From positions 1-22,010 of the forward strand of contig JAPLOT010000531.1 in NCBI GenBank assembly GCA_026400595.1: a DNA stretch of 22,010 bases, read 5' to 3'. This document shows positions 1-6,763 of the stretch, in pieces (position 1 is the stretch's first letter; the number at the start of each line of letters is the position of its first letter). Under the pieces are notes generated by a model. The model had not been told where the DNA came from, searched no databases, and worked only from the letters and a program-made list of their open reading frames with translations. The DNA is from Alphaproteobacteria bacterium (lineage in GTDB: Bacteria; Pseudomonadota; Alphaproteobacteria; Rhizobiales; Aestuariivirgaceae). A program made the translations under genes and the position numbers.

Positions 1-1
1 G

Positions 2-898
2 TGCGGGGTGAATCCAGGGCTTCAGGGTTTTGCAGCGCAGACGCCCGAGGGCCAGTGGACTGGCTTCGACGTCGACTTCTGCAAGGCGATTGCCGCCGCG
101 ACCCTCGGTAATGCATCTCTTGTCGAGTTCGTGCCGCTCGATGCGGCCGAGCGGTTCGACAGGCTCAAGTCCGGGGCGGTCGACGTGCTGGCGCGCAACA
201 CCACATGGACGATGGAGCGTGAGACCAGGCTGGGGCTTCGCTTTGCCGGGGTTTCCTACCAGGATGGCCAGGGCTTCATCGTCAAGAAGCTGCTGGGCGT
301 CACCTCGGCCCTTCAGCTGTCGGGCGCTTCAATCTGCTTCCTCAGCGGAACCACCACCCAGGCCAATGTCGAGGATTTCTTCCGCGAGAAGGAAATGACC
401 TTCACACCCGTGATGTTCGGCAAGATCGACGAACTGGTGAAGGCCTTCGACGAGGGCAAATGCGATACCTACACGGCTGATCTTTCGCAGCTTTACGCGG
501 TGCGGCTGAAATTGGCCAATCCTGATGACAGCGTGGTGCTCGCCGATGTGATCTCCAAGGAGCCCTTGGGTCCGGCCGTCCGGCAGGGCGACGATCAGTG
601 GCTGAACATCGTGCGCTGGACGCTCTTCGCCCTGATCAATGCAGAGGAGCTGGGCGTCACGTCGGCAGGCGTCGACGGGCTCGCGGCCGAGAGCAAGTCG
701 CCACCCGTCAGGCGGCTTGTGGGCAGCGAAGGCAGCTTCGGGGTGGACCTGGGGCTCGACCCGGCCTGGGCTCTCCGCGCCATCAAGGCGGCGGGAAACT
801 ATGGCGAGGTCTTCAACCGCAATCTGGGCAAGGACTCGCCTCTCGCCATCGAGCGGGGCGGGCCGCCGGTCCATCCAGGGTGCAAGTCTCGACGATGA
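2..898 (+). CDS. aapJ: AapJ-like amino-acid ABC transporter periplasmic binding protein, 5' partial and 3' altered
   Basis: This is a periplasmic solute-binding protein of the general L-amino-acid uptake family (SBP family 3, AapJ type), which captures amino acids for an inner-membrane ABC transporter. The frame is open from base 2 and begins with CGVNPGLQGF, then GQWTGFDVDFCKAIAAA, the hallmark N-terminal lobe of AapJ. The signal peptide and about 40 residues lie left of the window. The GTG at 8 is therefore internal and not the real start. ICFLSGTTTQ and the later GKCDTYTAD match the family's conserved cysteine pair and hinge region. The protein reads normally to SPLAIERG (ends about 859). 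Family members then end in a GLNxLW...GGLxYAPPxR tail, but here the frame runs into sequence antisense to the GNAT gene and ends GGPPVHPGCKSRR. The usual aapQMP permease and ATPase genes do not follow. Family call is firm; the intactness of the gene is doubtful. Confidence 0.85.
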   Translation, partial: CGVNPGLQGFAAQTPEGQWTGFDVDFCKAIAAATLGNASLVEFVPLDAAERFDRLKSGAVDVLARNTTWTMERETRLGLRFAGVSYQDGQGFIVKKLLGVTSALQLSGASICFLSGTTTQANVEDFFREKEMTFTPVMFGKIDELVKAFDEGKCDTYTADLSQLYAVRLKLANPDDSVVLADVISKEPLGPAVRQGDDQWLNIVRWTLFALINAEELGVTSAGVDGLAAESKSPPVRRLVGSEGSFGVDLGLDPAWALRAIKAAGNYGEVFNRNLGKDSPLAIERGGPPVHPGCKSRR

Positions 899-1316
899 CG
901 CGCTCGGGCTTCTGCGCCCAGCAGGCACGAATGGCCTCCGCCAGCAGCCACTTGCCCAGCCCGCGGCCGTGGAACTCCGGAACAAGGCCAAGATAGAGGA
1001 GTTCGACCAGTTCGGGCGCCGAGCGGCCGTCGATCTCGAAGAAGCCGGCGGGCTGGCCCGCGACATGCATCACCCAGACTTCGACCCGCTCGTCGTGGAT
1101 GATGCCGGCAAGCTCGCTGTCGGAGAGCGCCTTGCGGTCGACCCAGGCGTAGTCGCGGCCGACGGTATCATAGAGAAAACGGTAGAATGCGATCGACGGA
1201 TGTTCCGCGCGCATCAGCATCAGCTTCGGGATGGCAGGAATCGGAACCTGCAGCAGCGGCTCTGCCGTCATCTCAAGCATGGTGACCGTTGTTTCGACCG
1301 CTGCCAATTCAGGCAC
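813..1316 (-). CDS. GNAT-family N-acetyltransferase, C-terminus apparently truncated
   Basis: This is a cytoplasmic GCN5-type acetyltransferase; the substrate is unknown. Visible features are TVTMLEMT near the start, FYRFLYDTVGRDYAW, then LYLGLVPEFHGRGLGKWLL, which contains the acetyl-CoA pyrophosphate-binding R/Q-x-x-G-x-G/A-type loop. Near the end is RVIVETCTLDGPAA. Relatives continue there as TLDHPAALPLYxxxGF, but this protein switches at about base 861 to an unrelated tail that is antisense to the neighbouring aapJ. I chose the GTG at 1316 because it overlaps the sseA stop in the style of the upstream operon. It also keeps the ETTVTMLEM block, which homologues have. A TTG at 1307 and an ATG at 1280 are alternatives. 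Extending the frame to 1397 would run far into sseA and is unlikely. It is the last gene of the cysK-alaX-sseA operon. Confidence 0.7.
   Translation of the reverse strand: MPELAAVETTVTMLEMTAEPLLQVPIPAIPKLMLMRAEHPSIAFYRFLYDTVGRDYAWVDRKALSDSELAGIIHDERVEVWVMHVAGQPAGFFEIDGRSAPELVELLYLGLVPEFHGRGLGKWLLAEAIRACWAQKPERVIVETCTLDGPAARPARWREASPCPDCG
850..875. other. Tail-to-tail junction between truncated aapJ and GNAT genes
   Basis: The plus-strand aapJ-like frame is family-like up to the ERG codons at 851-859. The minus-strand GNAT frame is family-like down to PAA at 861-869. Beyond that point each frame only reads the complement of the other. Both proteins therefore lose their last roughly 15-25 residues at the same base or two, with no intergenic space and no terminator. 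This is what a deletion, inversion breakpoint or contig mis-join would leave. The usual partners aapQ, aapM and aapP, which normally follow aapJ, would have been on the missing side. The sequence alone cannot tell a real rearrangement from an assembly error. Confidence 0.6.
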
Positions 1317-2154
1317 CTGTCGCAATCTTGCTGTCCGGATTACCGCCCCACTCGGTCCATGAGCCATCATAGAGGGCATGGCTGCAGGCACCAGCAAGCG
1401 TCAGCCCGAGCGAGAGGATCGCGGCCGTAATGCCGGAGCCGCAGGTGGTGATCACGGGTTTCGACAGGTCGACACCGGCGGTCGCGAAGACCTCGGCAAT
1501 CTCGTCTGCCGGCTTCATTGTACCATCGGCCCTGAGCAAGGTCGCGTAGTGAACATTGCGCGCGCCCGGCATGTGTCCAGCCCGCACGCCGGCCCGCGGT
1601 TCCGCCTCTTCACCGCGGTAGCGGCCGGGCGACCGGGCGTCGGCCAACTGTGCAGATCCGGACCTGAGGGCATCGGCAACATGCGCCATGTCACGCACCA
1701 TCATTGCCTGGTAGCGTGCCGTGAAGTGGCGCTCCTGCGGCTTGCGGGCAGGGCCGTCCTCCAGGGGGTGGCCCTCCGCCTTCCATGTGGGCAAGCCACC
1801 GTCCAGCACCGCGACATCGGCGTGGCCGAAGACCTTGAACATCCACCAGGCACGGGCCGCAGAGAAAAGCCCCGCCTGATCGTAGCAGATCACTCGCTTG
1901 CCATCGCCGATACCCAGCCTGCGCATGCGCGAGGAGAATTTCTCCGGGCTTGGAAGCATGTGGGGCAGGGTGCTTTCAGTGTCCGAAATCTCGTCGAAGT
2001 CGAAGAACTGGGCGCCCGGAATATGCCCCTCGGTGAATTCGGCGCGCGCGTTGCGGCCACTCGCGGGAAGGTGCCACGAGGCATCGACGATCGCGATATC
2101 GGGCGAGGCCAGGTGTTTCTCGAGCCAGTTGGTGGAGACGATGTCGTCGCTCAT
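1309..2154 (-). CDS. sseA: 3-mercaptopyruvate sulfurtransferase (two rhodanese domains)
   Basis: This cytoplasmic enzyme moves sulfur from 3-mercaptopyruvate to thiol or cyanide acceptors via a cysteine persulfide. The protein is 281 residues, the usual length, with two rhodanese domains. The N-terminal, inactive one contains IAIVDASWHLP (about 20-30) and the DQAGLFSAARAWWMF block. The C-terminal, catalytic one carries CGSGITA at 238-244, with Cys238 the persulfide cysteine. A CGSG(V/I)TA loop is the mercaptopyruvate type rather than the thiosulfate CRxGxR type. ADARSPGRYRGEEAEPR (171-187) is the conserved arginine-rich substrate region. The start ATG at 2154 overlaps the alaX stop as ATGA, so the two are probably translationally coupled. 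Together with cysK upstream this suggests a cysteine/sulfur-transfer operon. Confident. Confidence 0.93.
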   Translation of the reverse strand: MSDDIVSTNWLEKHLASPDIAIVDASWHLPASGRNARAEFTEGHIPGAQFFDFDEISDTESTLPHMLPSPEKFSSRMRRLGIGDGKRVICYDQAGLFSAARAWWMFKVFGHADVAVLDGGLPTWKAEGHPLEDGPARKPQERHFTARYQAMMVRDMAHVADALRSGSAQLADARSPGRYRGEEAEPRAGVRAGHMPGARNVHYATLLRADGTMKPADEIAEVFATAGVDLSKPVITTCGSGITAAILSLGLTLAGACSHALYDGSWTEWGGNPDSKIATGA

Positions 2155-2867
2155 GCGAACACCACGCGGATTCGGCGGTTGATCTTGCCCTTGTTCTCGA
2201 TCTTTCCCACGGTGACCGGGCCGATGCCGCCGGTGGATTGCAAATGCGTGCCGCCGCAGGGCTGGATGTCGACCTTGCCGTTCTCGCCGATCAATACGAG
2301 ACGGACGCGGCCGGTGCCCATGGGCGGCTTCACCGACATGGTCCGAATGAGATGCTGATTCTCTTCCATCTCGGCATCGGTGATCCAGCGATAGCTCACC
2401 GGGTGATCTTCGGCGATCAGGCGGTTTATGCGTTCGGAAAGTACGGCTTTGTCGGGAATCTCGCCCTCCGGAATGTCGAAGTCAATGCGGCCGCCATCCT
2501 CCGTGATGGCGCCACCGGTCACCGGAAATGGCACCGAGACGCAAAGGAGGTGCATCAGCGTGTGCGCCCGCATGTTGCGATGGCGATTGTCCCAATCGAG
2601 CGTTGCCATGACCGTGGCGCCCACGGCGGGTGTTGCAGTATTCGGTTCCGGGACATGCACGACATTCTTCGCCGCGTCATAGACAGTGGTGGCGATTGGC
2701 ATTTCCCCGCCGTCCCACGCGATGTGGCCCTTGTCTCCAGGCTGGCCGCCGGCGGTGGCATAGAATACCGTTCGGTCAAGCAGGATGCCGCCCCGCTCGT
2801 TGATTGCCGAGACCGTGGCCGTGCAGGATCTCAGCTGCGAATCCTCGCGAAACAGCAATGCCGTCAC
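2151..2867 (-). CDS. alaX: AlaX-type trans-editing alanyl-tRNA deacylase
   Basis: This is a stand-alone relative of the alanyl-tRNA synthetase editing domain. Such proteins hydrolyse mischarged Ser- or Gly-tRNA(Ala) in the cytoplasm. The 238 residues include an N-terminal beta-rich part with YATAGGQPGDKG (37-48), typical of the threonyl/alanyl tRNA synthetase second additional domain. The zinc site comes next: HTLMH at 102-106 and CGGTH at 204-208 supply the His, His, Cys and His ligands. All four are present, so the enzyme looks active. No aminoacylation core is present. The start ATG at 2867 overlaps the cysK stop (ATGA) and its own stop overlaps the sseA start. Why an alanine proof-reader is embedded between two sulfur-amino-acid genes is not explained by the sequence. 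The exact substrate is an inference from the family. Confidence 0.87.
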   Translation of the reverse strand: MTALLFREDSQLRSCTATVSAINERGGILLDRTVFYATAGGQPGDKGHIAWDGGEMPIATTVYDAAKNVVHVPEPNTATPAVGATVMATLDWDNRHRNMRAHTLMHLLCVSVPFPVTGGAITEDGGRIDFDIPEGEIPDKAVLSERINRLIAEDHPVSYRWITDAEMEENQHLIRTMSVKPPMGTGRVRLVLIGENGKVDIQPCGGTHLQSTGGIGPVTVGKIENKGKINRRIRVVFA

Positions 2868-3889
2868 GCCGGAACCTCTTCCGTGACGTCCGGCACCTTG
2901 GGAACTGCTTCCAGCCAGGCAGGCACAGGCAGGTTCTTCTCGCGCAGGAATGCCGGGTTGAACAGCTTGGATGCATAGCGCGTGCCATAGTCGCAGAGAA
3001 TGGTCACGATCGTATGACCGGGGCCGAGAGCCTTGGCCATGCGGATGGCACCCGCGACATTGACGCCCGTCGAACCTCCCATGCAGAGGCCTTCGTGCTG
3101 GAGCAGGTCAAACGCGATCGGGATGGCCTCGCTGTCCGGAATCTGGAAGGCCTCGTCCACGATGGCGCCCTCCAGATTTGCGGTGATGCGGCCCTGGCCG
3201 ATTCCTTCCGTGATGGAGGACCCTTCGGCCTTGAGTTCGCCGAACTTGTAGTAGTTATACAGAGCCGCGCCCATTGGGTCGGCCAGGGCGATCTTGATCG
3301 CCGGATTGCGGGACTTCAGTCCCATGCTGACGCCGGCCAGCGTTCCGCCTGAGCCTACGGCCGCGACGAAGGCATCAACCTTGCCGTCCGTCTGCGCCCA
3401 GATTTCGGGGGCCGTGGTCTCGATATGGGCGAGGCGGTTGGCCGTGTTGTCGAACTGGTTGGCCCAGACGGCGCCCATGGCCTTGGCGAGACGGCCGGAA
3501 TACTTCACGTAGTTATTGGGGTTCTTGTAGGGAACGGCAGGAACCTCGACCAACTCGGCACCGAGCTGGCGCAATGCGTCCTTCTTCTCCTGCGACTGGG
3601 TCACGGGGATGACGATGACCGAGCGGAAGCCCATGGCGTTGGCCACTACCGTCAGGCCGATGCCGGTGTTTCCGGCCGTGCCCTCGACGATGGTCCCCCC
3701 CGGCTTCAGCGTGCCGCGGGCAATGGCGTCGCGGATGATGAACAAGGCTGCCCGGTCTTTGACCGACTGACCCGGGTTCATGAACTCGGCTTTGCCAAGG
3801 ATGGTGCAGCCCGTCAGTTCCGAGGCCTTGCGGAGCTTGATGAGCGGGGTGTTCCCGATAGCGGCGATAACGTCTTGTCTGATATCCAT
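2864..3889 (-). CDS. cysK: Cysteine synthase A family, PLP-dependent (O-acetylserine sulfhydrylase)
   Basis: This predicted cysteine synthase makes L-cysteine from O-acetyl-L-serine and sulfide in the cytoplasm. It is a fold-type II PLP enzyme: NPGQSVKDR at 38-46 holds the PLP lysine (Lys44), TAGNTGIGL (71-79) binds the substrate carboxylate, and GSTGVNVAGA lies near the C-terminus. At 341 residues it is longer than enteric CysK (about 320). The EGTAGNTG version of the substrate loop, instead of EPTSGNTG, marks the longer subgroup common in alphaproteobacteria. Other beta-replacement activities, such as cystathionine beta-synthase, cannot be excluded. The ATG at 3889 is fixed by an in-frame TAG two codons upstream; its ribosome site is weak. 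First gene of a four-gene overlapping operon, reading away from tRNA-Asn. Confidence 0.88.
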   Translation of the reverse strand: MDIRQDVIAAIGNTPLIKLRKASELTGCTILGKAEFMNPGQSVKDRAALFIIRDAIARGTLKPGGTIVEGTAGNTGIGLTVVANAMGFRSVIVIPVTQSQEKKDALRQLGAELVEVPAVPYKNPNNYVKYSGRLAKAMGAVWANQFDNTANRLAHIETTAPEIWAQTDGKVDAFVAAVGSGGTLAGVSMGLKSRNPAIKIALADPMGAALYNYYKFGELKAEGSSITEGIGQGRITANLEGAIVDEAFQIPDSEAIPIAFDLLQHEGLCMGGSTGVNVAGAIRMAKALGPGHTIVTILCDYGTRYASKLFNPAFLREKNLPVPAWLEAVPKVPDVTEEVPA

Positions 3890-3975
3890 CCGCTAGACAT
3901 GCCCCATGCGAGGCAGGTCCGTCAAATGGACTTGGTCTTGCCGTCTGGTCCGGCTGCTGACGGGTCCCAGGACAG

Positions 3976-4002
3976 AAAAGGCCGGGCACGGGGCCCGGCC
4001 TT
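3976..4002 (-). terminator. Rho-independent terminator of tRNA-Asn
   Basis: On the minus strand, starting 6 bases past the CCA end of the tRNA, AAGGCCGGGC pairs perfectly with GCCCGGCCTT around a five-base loop and is followed by TTTT. The ten-pair, mostly G+C stem plus T-run is a textbook intrinsic terminator. It should stop tRNA transcription before cysK, which must then use its own promoter in 3890-3975. I cannot identify that promoter with confidence. Confidence 0.88.
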
Positions 4003-4007
4003 GAAGC

Positions 4008-4083
4008 TGGCTCCCCGAGCTGGACTCGAACCAGCGACCATTCGATTAACAGTCGAATGCTCTACCAACTGAGCTATCGGGGA
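4008..4083 (-). tRNA. tRNA-Asn (anticodon GTT)
   Basis: On the minus strand the sequence folds as a standard 76-base tRNA. The seven-base acceptor stem TCCCCGA/TCGGGGA is perfect. The D-arm carries AGCTCAGTTGGTAGAGC, the anticodon stem-loop CGACTGTTAATCG shows GTT, and the T-loop carries GGTTCGAGTCC. Discriminator G is followed by an encoded CCA. GTT decodes the asparagine codons AAC and AAU. It is flanked by a plausible promoter and a strong terminator, so it is an independent transcription unit. Confidence 0.97.
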
Positions 4084-4096
4084 ATGACTAGGCGCG

Positions 4097-4124
4097 CGTA
4101 TAGCAGAGGCGTCCGGCCGGGAAA
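4097..4124 (-). promoter_or_regulatory. Probable sigma-70-type promoter of tRNA-Asn
   Basis: Reading the minus strand, TATACG (4102-4097) makes a good -10 element ending 13 bases before the mature tRNA 5' end. TTTCCC (4124-4119) sits 16 bases upstream as a weak -35. Position relative to the tRNA is the main support; the -35 match is poor. Confidence 0.4.
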
Positions 4125-4186
4125 AGAGTTTTTCTGGTGGGGGCAGCGGGTCTGGAAAAGCCATAATCCTCTACCATATCTGCGCA

Positions 4187-4468
4187 ATGTCGCGCGTCAA
4201 TTTCGTCGGGTACAAGATGAAGCTCCCTGGGCATCCCCTCCTGCGGATGGGCATGGGGCTGCTTCTGGTTTTCTTTGGACTTCTGGGGTTCCTGCCGGTT
4301 CTCGGCTTCTGGATGGTGCCCCTCGGCCTCCTCATCCTGTCCGTAGACCTTCCGTTCGTGAGGCGCTGGACACGGCTTCTCAATGTCAGGTTGGGGCATT
4401 TCCTGCACCGCCGCTGGCCCGGTCTTGCCCGCAAGATGGGGTACGGCATGCGCCGTGATCGTGGTTGA
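4187..4468 (+). CDS. Small inner-membrane protein of unknown function (PGPGW-like)
   Basis: This 93-residue protein has two close hydrophobic segments, about residues 22-37 (MGMGLLLVFFGLLGFL) and 38-53 (PVLGFWMVPLGLLILS). They form a probable helical hairpin followed by a strongly basic C-terminal tail (VRRWTRL, HRRWPGLARKMG). The FLPVLGFWMVPLGLLILSVD pattern resembles small alphaproteobacterial membrane proteins related to the PGPGW family, whose function is unknown. I keep the ATG at 4187 but it has no clear ribosome site. The ATG at 4217 (MKLPGHPLLRM) has GGGT upstream and matches the start I would expect from relatives, so the true protein may be 83 residues. It converges on bchJ, with only 6 bases between the stop codons. 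No link to photosynthesis is evident. Confidence 0.7.
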   Translation: MSRVNFVGYKMKLPGHPLLRMGMGLLLVFFGLLGFLPVLGFWMVPLGLLILSVDLPFVRRWTRLLNVRLGHFLHRRWPGLARKMGYGMRRDRG

Positions 4469-4474
4469 CCGGCC

Positions 4475-5071
4475 TCAGGCCCAGTCGATCCGGAACCGGC
4501 AGGCCGCAGCGCCCATGCCGGCGCATTCCGTCTCGGTGACGTGGGCATCCGCAGAAACGAGTTCCCTGAAAAGGCGCTCGAATGTCGCCACGTAAAATGT
4601 GCAGCCTGGCGACTGGGTGGTTGCGTTCCGGCAAAGCGGACAGTCTTCAATGGTGAAATGCACCGGCTTGAGGCCGTTGTAGGTGAACCTGCCTGATCCG
4701 GTGAAGGTCCAGGCGTGACGCGAGATCGCCTGAAGCAGGATACGCCCGGCAAGGGGAGCCGGCAGAGTCCGCAGCAGGTGTTGCACCAGGGCGGGAATAC
4801 GGTTGGCGAGCAGATAGTTGGCCGTATGGTGGCCTGCGACCCAGGAGACGCTGGCCGAGTGTCTTTCGCCGAGACCTGCACGCAGCCGGTGATGCAGTTC
4901 CACGACGTCCGACTCGGCAATCATGGTTTCCGGCGGACGTTCCAGATAATGCGCGATCCCTGCTTCGCCGAAGATCCGTGTCGAGGCCGATCTGCCCTCG
5001 ACGGCGTCAAGCGCCTTTGCGACTTGAATCACCGCATTGGGACCGATCAGCGCTGCAACAGCCTGTGACAT
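4475..5071 (-). CDS. bchJ: BchJ, bacteriochlorophyll biosynthesis protein with V4R domain
   Basis: BchJ was named as the 4-vinyl reductase of bacteriochlorophyll synthesis. Later work on other vinyl reductases (BciA, BciB) suggests it instead aids handling of tetrapyrrole intermediates, so its chemical role is uncertain. The 198 residues end in a V4R (4-vinyl-reductase) domain at about 115-195, with cysteines at 144, 147, 157, 183 and 191 in EDCPLC, SPGC and the TEC...AAAC region. This is the usual small cysteine-containing ligand-binding module. The start ATG at 5071 lies 6 bases after the bchE stop, so it is almost certainly co-transcribed with bchE, an arrangement seen in other purple bacteria. 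No terminator is visible in the 6-base gap to the convergent gene. Confidence 0.88.
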   Translation of the reverse strand: MSQAVAALIGPNAVIQVAKALDAVEGRSASTRIFGEAGIAHYLERPPETMIAESDVVELHHRLRAGLGERHSASVSWVAGHHTANYLLANRIPALVQHLLRTLPAPLAGRILLQAISRHAWTFTGSGRFTYNGLKPVHFTIEDCPLCRNATTQSPGCTFYVATFERLFRELVSADAHVTETECAGMGAAACRFRIDWA

Positions 5072-5077
5072 GCCCGA

Positions 5078-6688
5078 CTATTCCGCCGCTGGGACGTGCT
5101 CGTCGGCCTCTGCCATCTGTTCGGTGCCGCCGCCACAGGCCATGATCTTGGCCTGATCGTCGCCCCTGAGCTTGCGGTTGTGGGTGGTCTTCCACTCGAC
5201 GCGTGACGTGTCCGCGCGCTTGCGCGACATGTCGAAGCCGAAGTCGACCTTGCCCTTGGATTGCGGACCCCAGTAGTTGACCCGGCCCAGGTCGTAGAAT
5301 TTCCGCTCGAAGCCGGACTTGAGGAAGGCCTTGAGGCACCCCCAAAGATAGCGCCGCCGCTCGCCGGTGCCGGCGAAGGGATAGGAGAAGAGCGCCTTCT
5401 TCATGTAGAAGCGGCGGTAGTTGTTCATGACACGGTTCAGCAGTTCACCGCGATCCATGGCGTCCGGCTTCATGATCGGGGTCACGAAATTGTATTTCTC
5501 GTAGTCGAAGACCTCGACCTTGTCGCCCAGCTCGCGGAAGAGATCGGAAAAGGGCCATGGCGTGTACATTGACCAGTTGGCGAGGTCGGGCTTCCAGTCC
5601 TGCGCCATGCGATAGGTTTCTTCGAGCGTTTCCGCCGTCTCGTTCTCGAGGCCCACGATGAACTGCGCTTCCACCACGATACCGGCATCGCGCAGCAGCT
5701 TGATGGCCTTCTTGTTCTGGGCGACGGTGGTTTCCTTGTGGAACCTGTCGAGCTGCAGTTGGGCCGCAGCCTCGGTGCCGAGCGAGACGTGGATGAGGCC
5801 TGCCTTGCGGTAAAAGGGCAGCAGCGCCTCGTCGCGAAGGATATCGGTCACCCGCGTGTTGATGCCCCAGAGGATGCCGAGGTTGCGGCTGATTAGCTCC
5901 TCGCAGAAGGCCACGAATTTCTTCTTGTTGATGGTCGGCTCCTCGTCGGCGAGGATGAAGAAGCCGACGTCATGGTCGCGCACAAGAGTCTCGATCTCAT
6001 CCACCACCTTCTTCGGGTCGCGAATGCGATAGTCGCGCCAGAACTTCCACTGCGAGCAGAAGCTGCAGGTGAAGGGGCAGCCGCGCGCCATGTTGGGAAT
6101 GGCGACGCGCTTGTTCATCGGAATGTAGATGTATTTCTGCCACTCGAGCACGCTCCAGTCCGGCGAGATGGAGTCGAGGTTCTTGACCGTGGGTGCCGCA
6201 GGCGTGGCCACGACCTGTTCGCCGTCGCGATAGGCAAGCCCCTTGATCTCATTGCGCTGGGACGGCCAGCGGCCCGCGTCAATGGCGCGGATCAGCTCGA
6301 CGAAGATCTCTTCGCCTTCACCCCGCACGATCGTGTCGATCCAGGGCGCCTCGGTGAGGACCTGATTGTACATGAAAGTGGCGTGTATCCCGCCAAGAAC
6401 CGTCACGGCCTGAGGATGGATCTCCTTCGCGATCTGCAGAAGGCGCTCGGCCTTGTAGATCGATGGCGTGATGGCGGTGGCGCCGATCACGTCGGGCTTC
6501 TCCTCGGCAAGGATGCGGCGGACGGCGTCCTCGGAGAGGTCGTTGGTCATGGCATCGATGAACCGCAGGTCGGTGTAGCCCGCCTGCTTCAGGGCACCGG
6601 CGAGATAGGCCACCCAGGCGGGCGGCCAGTTGCCGGCGATTTCGGCGCCGCCCGAGTGGTAGTTCGGGTGAAGCAGAAGCACGCGCAT
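5078..6688 (-). CDS. bchE: Anaerobic Mg-protoporphyrin IX monomethyl ester cyclase (B12/radical SAM)
   Basis: BchE closes the isocyclic E ring of Mg-protoporphyrin monomethyl ester to give protochlorophyllide without oxygen, taking the keto oxygen from water. The 536-residue protein has an N-terminal cobalamin-binding-like domain (about 1-150; LHPNYHSGGAEIAGNWPP, VLGGIHATF). A radical-SAM core follows, with its [4Fe-4S] cysteines in C204-x3-C208-x2-C211 (ARGCPFTCSFCSQW). The tail contains MACGGG. The ATG at 6688 follows GGAGG with a 5-base gap, a strong ribosome site. It is followed closely by bchJ. The upstream region carries an exact FNR palindrome and a PpsR-like palindrome, fitting expression at low oxygen. 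The enzyme is oxygen-sensitive by family, and AcsF, encoded at 9157-10224, does the same step aerobically. Confidence 0.96.
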   Translation of the reverse strand: MRVLLLHPNYHSGGAEIAGNWPPAWVAYLAGALKQAGYTDLRFIDAMTNDLSEDAVRRILAEEKPDVIGATAITPSIYKAERLLQIAKEIHPQAVTVLGGIHATFMYNQVLTEAPWIDTIVRGEGEEIFVELIRAIDAGRWPSQRNEIKGLAYRDGEQVVATPAAPTVKNLDSISPDWSVLEWQKYIYIPMNKRVAIPNMARGCPFTCSFCSQWKFWRDYRIRDPKKVVDEIETLVRDHDVGFFILADEEPTINKKKFVAFCEELISRNLGILWGINTRVTDILRDEALLPFYRKAGLIHVSLGTEAAAQLQLDRFHKETTVAQNKKAIKLLRDAGIVVEAQFIVGLENETAETLEETYRMAQDWKPDLANWSMYTPWPFSDLFRELGDKVEVFDYEKYNFVTPIMKPDAMDRGELLNRVMNNYRRFYMKKALFSYPFAGTGERRRYLWGCLKAFLKSGFERKFYDLGRVNYWGPQSKGKVDFGFDMSRKRADTSRVEWKTTHNRKLRGDDQAKIMACGGGTEQMAEADEHVPAAE

Positions 6689-6713
6689 GACATCCTCCCT
6701 TGGTCGCCAGTTG

Positions 6714-6731
6714 TGTCAATCAAACTGGACG
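6714..6731 (-). promoter_or_regulatory. Candidate PpsR/CrtJ operator upstream of bchE
   Basis: The sequence TGTC-N10-GACG (plus strand), or CGTC-N10-GACA on the coding strand, differs by one base from the PpsR/CrtJ palindrome TGTC-N10-GACA. It lies 25-43 bases upstream of the bchE ATG, between that start and the FNR box, where the -10 region and transcription start would fall if FNR sits near -41. A repressor bound here would block transcription under oxygen. Assignment rests on pattern match and context. Confidence 0.5.
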
Positions 6732-6749
6732 TCCGAAGGATTTTACGCT

Positions 6750-6763
6750 TTGATCCTGATCAA
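6750..6763 (-). promoter_or_regulatory. FNR/FnrL binding site of bchE promoter
   Basis: TTGAT-CCTG-ATCAA is an exact match to the FNR/FnrL consensus TTGAT-N4-ATCAA. Its centre (6756.5) is about 68 bases upstream of the bchE start codon. That places a class II activated transcription start near 6712-6715, giving a short leader. The box overlaps the TGA stop of the upstream DUF2177 gene (6760-6762). An oxygen-sensing activator here fits the anaerobic enzyme downstream. Confidence 0.8.

Noticed and set aside
3890..3975. Promoter or riboswitch before cysK
   Set aside because: No convincing -10/-35 pair, T-box or SAM-type structure could be recognised by eye.
4466..4485. GGCC-TCA-GGCC inverted repeat between the convergent genes as a terminator
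   Set aside because: Only four base pairs, and no T-run on either strand.
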